Assembly: GCA_040219935.1 (NCBI GenBank)
Contig: JAVJUA010000040.1
Location: 62,001 to 126,000, forward strand
DNA length: 64,000 bases
Source of the DNA: UBA7803 sp040219935
GTDB lineage: Bacteria; Pseudomonadota; Gammaproteobacteria; Pseudomonadales; Azotimanducaceae
Direction of reading: 5' to 3'
Positions 60,399-64,000 of this stretch are shown here, in pieces. The first letter of the stretch is position 1. Each line of letters starts with the position of its first letter. A model generated the notes under the pieces. It saw nothing but the letters and a program-made list of their open reading frames with translations, did no database searches and had not been told where the DNA came from. Both the position numbers and the translations under genes were made by a program.

Positions 60399-61435
60399 GC
60401 CGTTTCTCCTTCGGTTCGCCGCGGCCGGCAGATGGGCGCCGTGATGGGCACCAGATTGCCCAGGAACTCCTGAACCGATTGATCCCAGGAGAACGTCAGG
60501 GCACGTGCCCGACAGCGCTCCGGGTCTATGCCGATGGCGCCACGGACGGCAGTCGCAAGATCGTCGTCGAGCACGCCGGCGCCGCTGTCGCCCACCACGT
60601 CCAGGGGGCCCTGCACCGGGTAGGCGGCCACCGGCACGCCGCAGGCCAGAGCCTCGAGCATGACCAGGCCCAGGGTGTCGGTACGCGATGGAAACACGAA
60701 CACGTCTGCGGCGCGGTAGTGCCGCACCAGGCTTTCGCCGCGCAGGGTACCGAGGAAGCGCACCGCAGGATAGCGCTCGCTGAGATCGGCCCGCTGCGGG
60801 CCGTCGCCCACCACCACCTTGGTGCCGGGCGTGTCGAGGCGCAGAAAGTCCTCGATGCTCTTCTCGACGGCGATGCGGCCGACGTAGAGCTGGATCGGCC
60901 GGGGAAACGGCAGGGGCTCCGCCGGGCCGGGGCTGAACAGCTCGGTATCGACGCCGCGCACCCAGCGCACCAGGTTCTCGAAGCCGTGCGATTCCAGCAG
61001 CCGGCGCAGGGTGGGCGTCGAGTACATGGTGGCGTTGGCGCCGTTGTGGAAGTGGCGGATGCCGCCGTAGCTGAACCGCTCCGGCAGCCCGAAGCGCAGC
61101 TTCAGGTACTCGGGGAACATGGTGTGGAACGAGCTGGTAAACGGGATGCCGCGGCGGCGCAGCCAGCGTCGCGCCGCCCAGCCCAGCGGCCCTTCGGTGG
61201 CGATGTGCACCGCCTCCGGCGCGTGCTCCTCGATCAGCCGGCCGACGCGGGAAGGGGTGCACAGCGCCAGGCGGATCTCCGGATAGGTGGGGCAGGGGAT
61301 GCTGTGGAACCGGTCCGGCGCGATCACGTCGACGTGGTGTCCGAGCCCTTCGAGGCGCTCCCGGGTGGTGGAGAGGGTTCGCACCACGCCGTTGATCTGC
61401 GGAAACCAGGCGTCTGTAACGATGAGAATGCGCAC
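60395..61435 (-). CDS. SqdX-like GT4 glycosyltransferase
   Basis: A 346-residue GT-B enzyme: ILIVTDAWFPQINGVVRTLSTTRERLE (N-terminal donor/acceptor part), SSFHTMFPEYL, then VGRIAVEKSIEDFL and the sugar-nucleotide segment FVFPSRTDTLGLVMLEALACGVPVAAYP. It resembles alpha-mannosyltransferase/SqdX-type enzymes. Placed directly before sqdB with a four-base overlap, it is probably the sulfoquinovosyl transferase that adds the sulfosugar to diacylglycerol. GTG at 61435 has AGGAA seven bases upstream and is preferred to the ATG at 61465. Confidence 0.86.
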   Translation of the reverse strand: MRILIVTDAWFPQINGVVRTLSTTRERLEGLGHHVDVIAPDRFHSIPCPTYPEIRLALCTPSRVGRLIEEHAPEAVHIATEGPLGWAARRWLRRRGIPFTSSFHTMFPEYLKLRFGLPERFSYGGIRHFHNGANATMYSTPTLRRLLESHGFENLVRWVRGVDTELFSPGPAEPLPFPRPIQLYVGRIAVEKSIEDFLRLDTPGTKVVVGDGPQRADLSERYPAVRFLGTLRGESLVRHYRAADVFVFPSRTDTLGLVMLEALACGVPVAAYPVQGPLDVVGDSGAGVLDDDLATAVRGAIGIDPERCRARALTFSWDQSVQEFLGNLVPITAPICRPRRTEGETA

Positions 61436-61558
61436 GGGTCTTTCCTGAAGCGCGGATAACAGCATACTGCGGCGCGGATGCGCACGTCTGTGCGGATGCG
61501 GGCGCGATGTTACCTTCCGGGCGACCGGCCCCTCAAGGCCGGCAGTCGGGCTGGCGCT

Positions 61559-62107
61559 TCAGCCGGCCGCGCTGCGGCGATTGACCTGAGACTTGAACTG
61601 GTAGATGGCCAGCCGGGCTTCCGCTGCCGTGCGGGTGGCCTTGAGGATGTCGAGCAGGCGGCGCGAATCGGTCTCGGCCGTCTGCCTCGACTCGTAGGGC
61701 CCGATGTCGATGTCTTCGCGGGTGTGGAAGAACCACACGTCGCCGACGCTGAAGAAGCGGCTGGTGCGGAACCACACCTTGGTGGCCTCACCGACGCGGT
61801 TGGGGGGCAGATCGACCGACCCCGTGACCCCTGGGGCCGGGCTGCCGTTGCTGATCGACGGGCCGCTGTGGAGCTGGCGCCCGTCGACGTGGCTCTGGGT
61901 GTAAAGAAATCTGCGTACCGCCCGAACCATGTCACCGGTGTTGGCGCAGCGGGCGAGTTCGGCCGTGATCTCGGCGCTGCGCTCGCGGGCCTGGGTTTCG
62001 CGCTGGTACGGGCCTACCCGGAACCCCTGGGGAGACCCCACGTACCAGCCGTTACCGGTGCGATACACCTGGTCCGCGGCGAACCAGCTGGGGATGGGCT
62101 GAGGCAT
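61559..62107 (-). CDS. DUF6316-type protein with two tandem domains
   Basis: A 182-residue protein in which a weaker first unit (about residues 12-45: VYRTGNGWYVGSPQGFRVGPYQ) and a second unit (about 112-150: WFRTSRFFSVGDVWFFHTREDIDIGPYES) follow the same pattern. The second unit is the DUF6316 signature with TRED-x-GPY. A variable middle separates them. The function is unknown. AAGGA precedes the ATG at a good distance. It is isolated, between a minus-strand GT and the plus-strand csaA. Confidence 0.78.
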   Translation of the reverse strand: MPQPIPSWFAADQVYRTGNGWYVGSPQGFRVGPYQRETQARERSAEITAELARCANTGDMVRAVRRFLYTQSHVDGRQLHSGPSISNGSPAPGVTGSVDLPPNRVGEATKVWFRTSRFFSVGDVWFFHTREDIDIGPYESRQTAETDSRRLLDILKATRTAAEARLAIYQFKSQVNRRSAAG

Positions 62108-62245
62108 CGATGGTCCTTATCGTGATCCGGGCCGGAGTCCGTCGCGGCACTGTAGGACAGCCGGCCGCGTGGAAACGGGAACGGGGTCACAGTATGCCGC
62201 GCGACCCCGCTATCATGCACCGTTTTCCCTGAATGCGAGGCGGTC

Positions 62246-62584
62246 ATGCAGGAGATCGGCTGGGACGACTTCACGCGGGTGGAGCTGCGGGTGGGCAGGG
62301 TGCTGTCGGCCGAGCCGTTCCCCGAGGCGCGCAAACCCGCCTACGTGCTGCGGGTCGACTTCGGCCCCGAGATCGGGGTGCGCAAGTCGAGTGCCCAGAT
62401 CACCGAGCTCTACCGGCCCGAGGACCTGGTGGGCCGGCTGGTGGTGGGGGTGGTGAACTTCCCGAAGAAGCAGATCGGGCCGCTGATGTCGGAGTGCCTG
62501 ATCACCGGGTTTCACGACGAGGCGGGCAGGGTGGCGCTGTGCGTGCCCGATGCCCAGGTACCCCTGGGCGCCAAGCTCGCGTAG
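62246..62584 (+). CDS. csaA: tRNA-binding protein CsaA
   Basis: A 112-residue OB-fold protein: FTRVELRVGRVLSAEPFPEARKPAYVLRVDFG, then GVRKSSAQITELY, and the end LCVPDAQVPLGAKLA. It is the CsaA family, which binds tRNA and is described as an export-related chaperone in Bacillus. Length fits exactly. It is followed on the same strand by the flavin monooxygenase gene but need not be in its operon. Confidence 0.93.
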   Translation: MQEIGWDDFTRVELRVGRVLSAEPFPEARKPAYVLRVDFGPEIGVRKSSAQITELYRPEDLVGRLVVGVVNFPKKQIGPLMSECLITGFHDEAGRVALCVPDAQVPLGAKLA

Positions 62585-62621
62585 TCTTGGGCCTTTCCTT
62601 CTTCGACCTGGATACACGAGC

Positions 62622-63860
62622 ATGAACAGGCTGAAATTCGGCGGCTTCCTGGCGCCCCACCACCCGATCGGCGAGCATCCGACGCTGCAGCTGCGACGCG
62701 ACCTCGATCTGGCCGAGCACCTCGACCGGCTCGGCTTCGACGAGTTCTGGTGCGGCGAGCACCACTCCACCGGCTGGGAGACCATCGCCTCGCCGGAGCT
62801 GTTCCTGGCGGCCGCCGGCGAGCGCACCCACAACATCCGGCTCGGCACCGGCGTCATCTCGCTGCCCTATCATCATCCGTTCAACGTCGCCCAGCGCATC
62901 GTCCAGCTCGACCACATGACCCGCGGGCGCGTGATCTTCGGATCCGGCCCGGGCGCGCTGCCGTCGGATGCGTACCTGCTCGGCATCGACCCCATGGTGC
63001 AGCGCGACCGTCAGGACGAGGCGCTGGGCGTGATCCGGCGGTTGCTGGCCGGCGACGAACGGTTCAGCTACGAGTGCGACTGGTTCTCGGTGAAAGACGC
63101 GCGGCTGCAGCTCCTGCCGCTGCAGGAAAACCTGCCCATGGCCGTGGCCTCCATGGTCAGCCCGTCCGGCATGACGCTCGCCGGCAAGTACGGCTGCGGC
63201 GTGCTCTCCATCGGCTCCATGTCCACCGCCGGCCTGCAGGCGCTGCCCACCCAATGGGCGTTCGCCGAGGACTCGGCAGCCAAGCACGGCCAGACCGTGA
63301 ACCGGGCCGACTGGCGCATCGTCATGAGCTGGCACATCGCCGAGACTCGGGAGCAGGCGCGCGCCCAGGCCAAGCACGGGCTGTACCGCTGGCACAACGA
63401 GTACACCGTGGGCACGCTCATGCGCCCGGGCGCCGAGCCGTTCGAGTCGCCCGACCACGGCATCGAGCAGATGACCGACGTCGGCGGCGCCAGCGTCATC
63501 GGCACCCCCGACGACCTGGTGGCTTCCATTCGCAAGATGATCGAGCTCACCGGCGGCTTCGGCACGGTGATCGGCTTCGCCCACGACTGGGCCAATCGCG
63601 AAGACACCCTGCGTAGCTGGGAGATGGTGGCCCGCTACGTCATCCCCGAGGTAAACGGCCTGCTGGCCGGCTTCCGGGAATCGCAGCGCCACGTCATCGA
63701 GCATCGCGAGGTGTTCGATCGCGCCGGCCAGGCGGTGATGTCGAAGATCATGGAGAACGAACGGGCGGTGAAGGCCCTGTCCGAGGCATCGGACGCGCCG
63801 GCCGCCATGCATTCCCACAACGCCCCCGACCTGCGTCAGGCGGGCCGCAAACCGAGCTGA
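62622..63860 (+). CDS. LLM class flavin-dependent monooxygenase
   Basis: A 412-residue luciferase-like TIM-barrel monooxygenase: LGFDEFWCGEHHSTGWETIASPEL, LGTGVISLPYHHPFNVAQRIVQLDHMTRGRVIFGSGPG and ISTAGLQ-like blocks are typical of the alkanal monooxygenase/limonene 1,2-monooxygenase group. It needs reduced FMN from a reductase. The ATG at 62622 has no strong Shine-Dalgarno sequence; the frame is open slightly upstream. The partner cyclophilin gene starts 13 bases after its stop. Substrate unknown. Confidence 0.88.
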   Translation: MNRLKFGGFLAPHHPIGEHPTLQLRRDLDLAEHLDRLGFDEFWCGEHHSTGWETIASPELFLAAAGERTHNIRLGTGVISLPYHHPFNVAQRIVQLDHMTRGRVIFGSGPGALPSDAYLLGIDPMVQRDRQDEALGVIRRLLAGDERFSYECDWFSVKDARLQLLPLQENLPMAVASMVSPSGMTLAGKYGCGVLSIGSMSTAGLQALPTQWAFAEDSAAKHGQTVNRADWRIVMSWHIAETREQARAQAKHGLYRWHNEYTVGTLMRPGAEPFESPDHGIEQMTDVGGASVIGTPDDLVASIRKMIELTGGFGTVIGFAHDWANREDTLRSWEMVARYVIPEVNGLLAGFRESQRHVIEHREVFDRAGQAVMSKIMENERAVKALSEASDAPAAMHSHNAPDLRQAGRKPS

Positions 63861-63873
63861 TGGAGGTAAGACA

Positions 63874-64000
63874 GTGAGCAGCATTCAGGCAGTCATGGAA
63901 ACCAGCCGCGGCGACATCCGTCTCGAGCTGTTCCCCGAGCAGGCCCCGGTCACCGTGGCCAACTTCGTCAATCTGACCCGCCGCGGCTTCTACGATGGGC
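63874..64000 (+). CDS. Peptidyl-prolyl cis-trans isomerase, cyclophilin type (3' end missing)
   Basis: The first 42 codons are visible: a short start, then METSRGDIRLELFPEQAPVTVANFVNLTRRGFYDG, the opening of PpiB-type cyclophilins. The GTG start is set by GGAGG nine bases upstream. The rest of the gene lies beyond the window. It catalyses proline isomerisation in protein folding. Confidence 0.9.
   Translation, partial: MSSIQAVMETSRGDIRLELFPEQAPVTVANFVNLTRRGFYDG

Noticed and set aside
1..64000. CRISPR arrays, tRNA and rRNA genes, prophage and integrase genes
   Set aside because: No regularly spaced direct repeats, tRNA-like folds with CCA ends, rRNA blocks or integrase motifs were found on reading.

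Overview
The window is GC-rich DNA (roughly two thirds G+C) packed with protein genes on both strands. It looks like the chromosome of an aerobic, lipid- and aromatic-degrading gammaproteobacterium. Pointers are a Pseudomonas-type 533-residue isocitrate lyase, class III PHA synthase, DUF454 and DUF6316 proteins, an EpmB-type lysine aminomutase, and many oxygenases and 2-oxoacid enzymes. No rRNA, tRNA, phage, insertion sequence or CRISPR array was seen. The genus cannot be fixed from the sequence alone.

Layout. 1-5.5 kb: the end of a GPH-type sugar transporter, a patatin lipase, and a DevBCA-type exporter whose ATPase carries a TerB-like tail. 5.5-10.2 kb: TetR regulator divergent from an epoxide hydrolase-like enzyme, nitronate monooxygenase, and isocitrate lyase with a clear terminator. 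10.2-14.7 kb: a five-gene operon of a DUF4331 protein, a lipoprotein, a TPR protein, an ECF sigma factor and its anti-sigma factor. 14.7-17.7 kb: a Cys/Met PLP enzyme, a Yip1-like membrane protein and a small outer-membrane barrel. 17.9-26.9 kb: a branched-chain-type 2-oxoacid dehydrogenase (E1 alpha, E1 beta, E2) coupled to a 2-oxoalkenoate hydratase. Beside it lies a MarR-controlled aromatic catabolic cluster (flavin reductase, bicupin ring-cleavage-like enzyme, Rieske oxygenase alpha and beta). 26.9-41 kb: mixed genes, including an L,D-transpeptidase, PHA synthase PhaC with a very short PhaE, cytochrome b561, a globin-like protein, folE, two MFS transporters, an aldehyde dehydrogenase, an aminotransferase and a decayed universal-stress gene. 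40.9-48.3 kb: a coupled minus-strand set of DUF2126 ligase/transglutaminase, ATP-grasp/alpha-E, transglutaminase and Pcm, resembling a predicted peptide-forming system. 48.9-53.9 kb: two paralogous Baeyer-Villiger-type monooxygenases around an SDR. 54.3-61.4 kb: a minus-strand run of MMPL transporter, GT4, EpmB, SqdB and SqdX-like GT4, read here as sulfolipid synthesis and perhaps export. 61.5-64 kb: DUF6316 protein, CsaA, an LLM monooxygenase and the start of a cyclophilin.

The most unusual signal is not protein coding. The only two gene-free stretches above 300 bases (48275-48858 and 53871-54345) each hold two copies of one structured element. The four copies share short conserved blocks, but their stems differ in sequence and stay paired in each copy. 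Outer arms of 22-29 bases, a middle stem and an apical hairpin all follow this rule. This looks like covariation in a structured RNA or hairpin DNA element. Each pair follows one of the two paralogous monooxygenase genes in the same relative arrangement.
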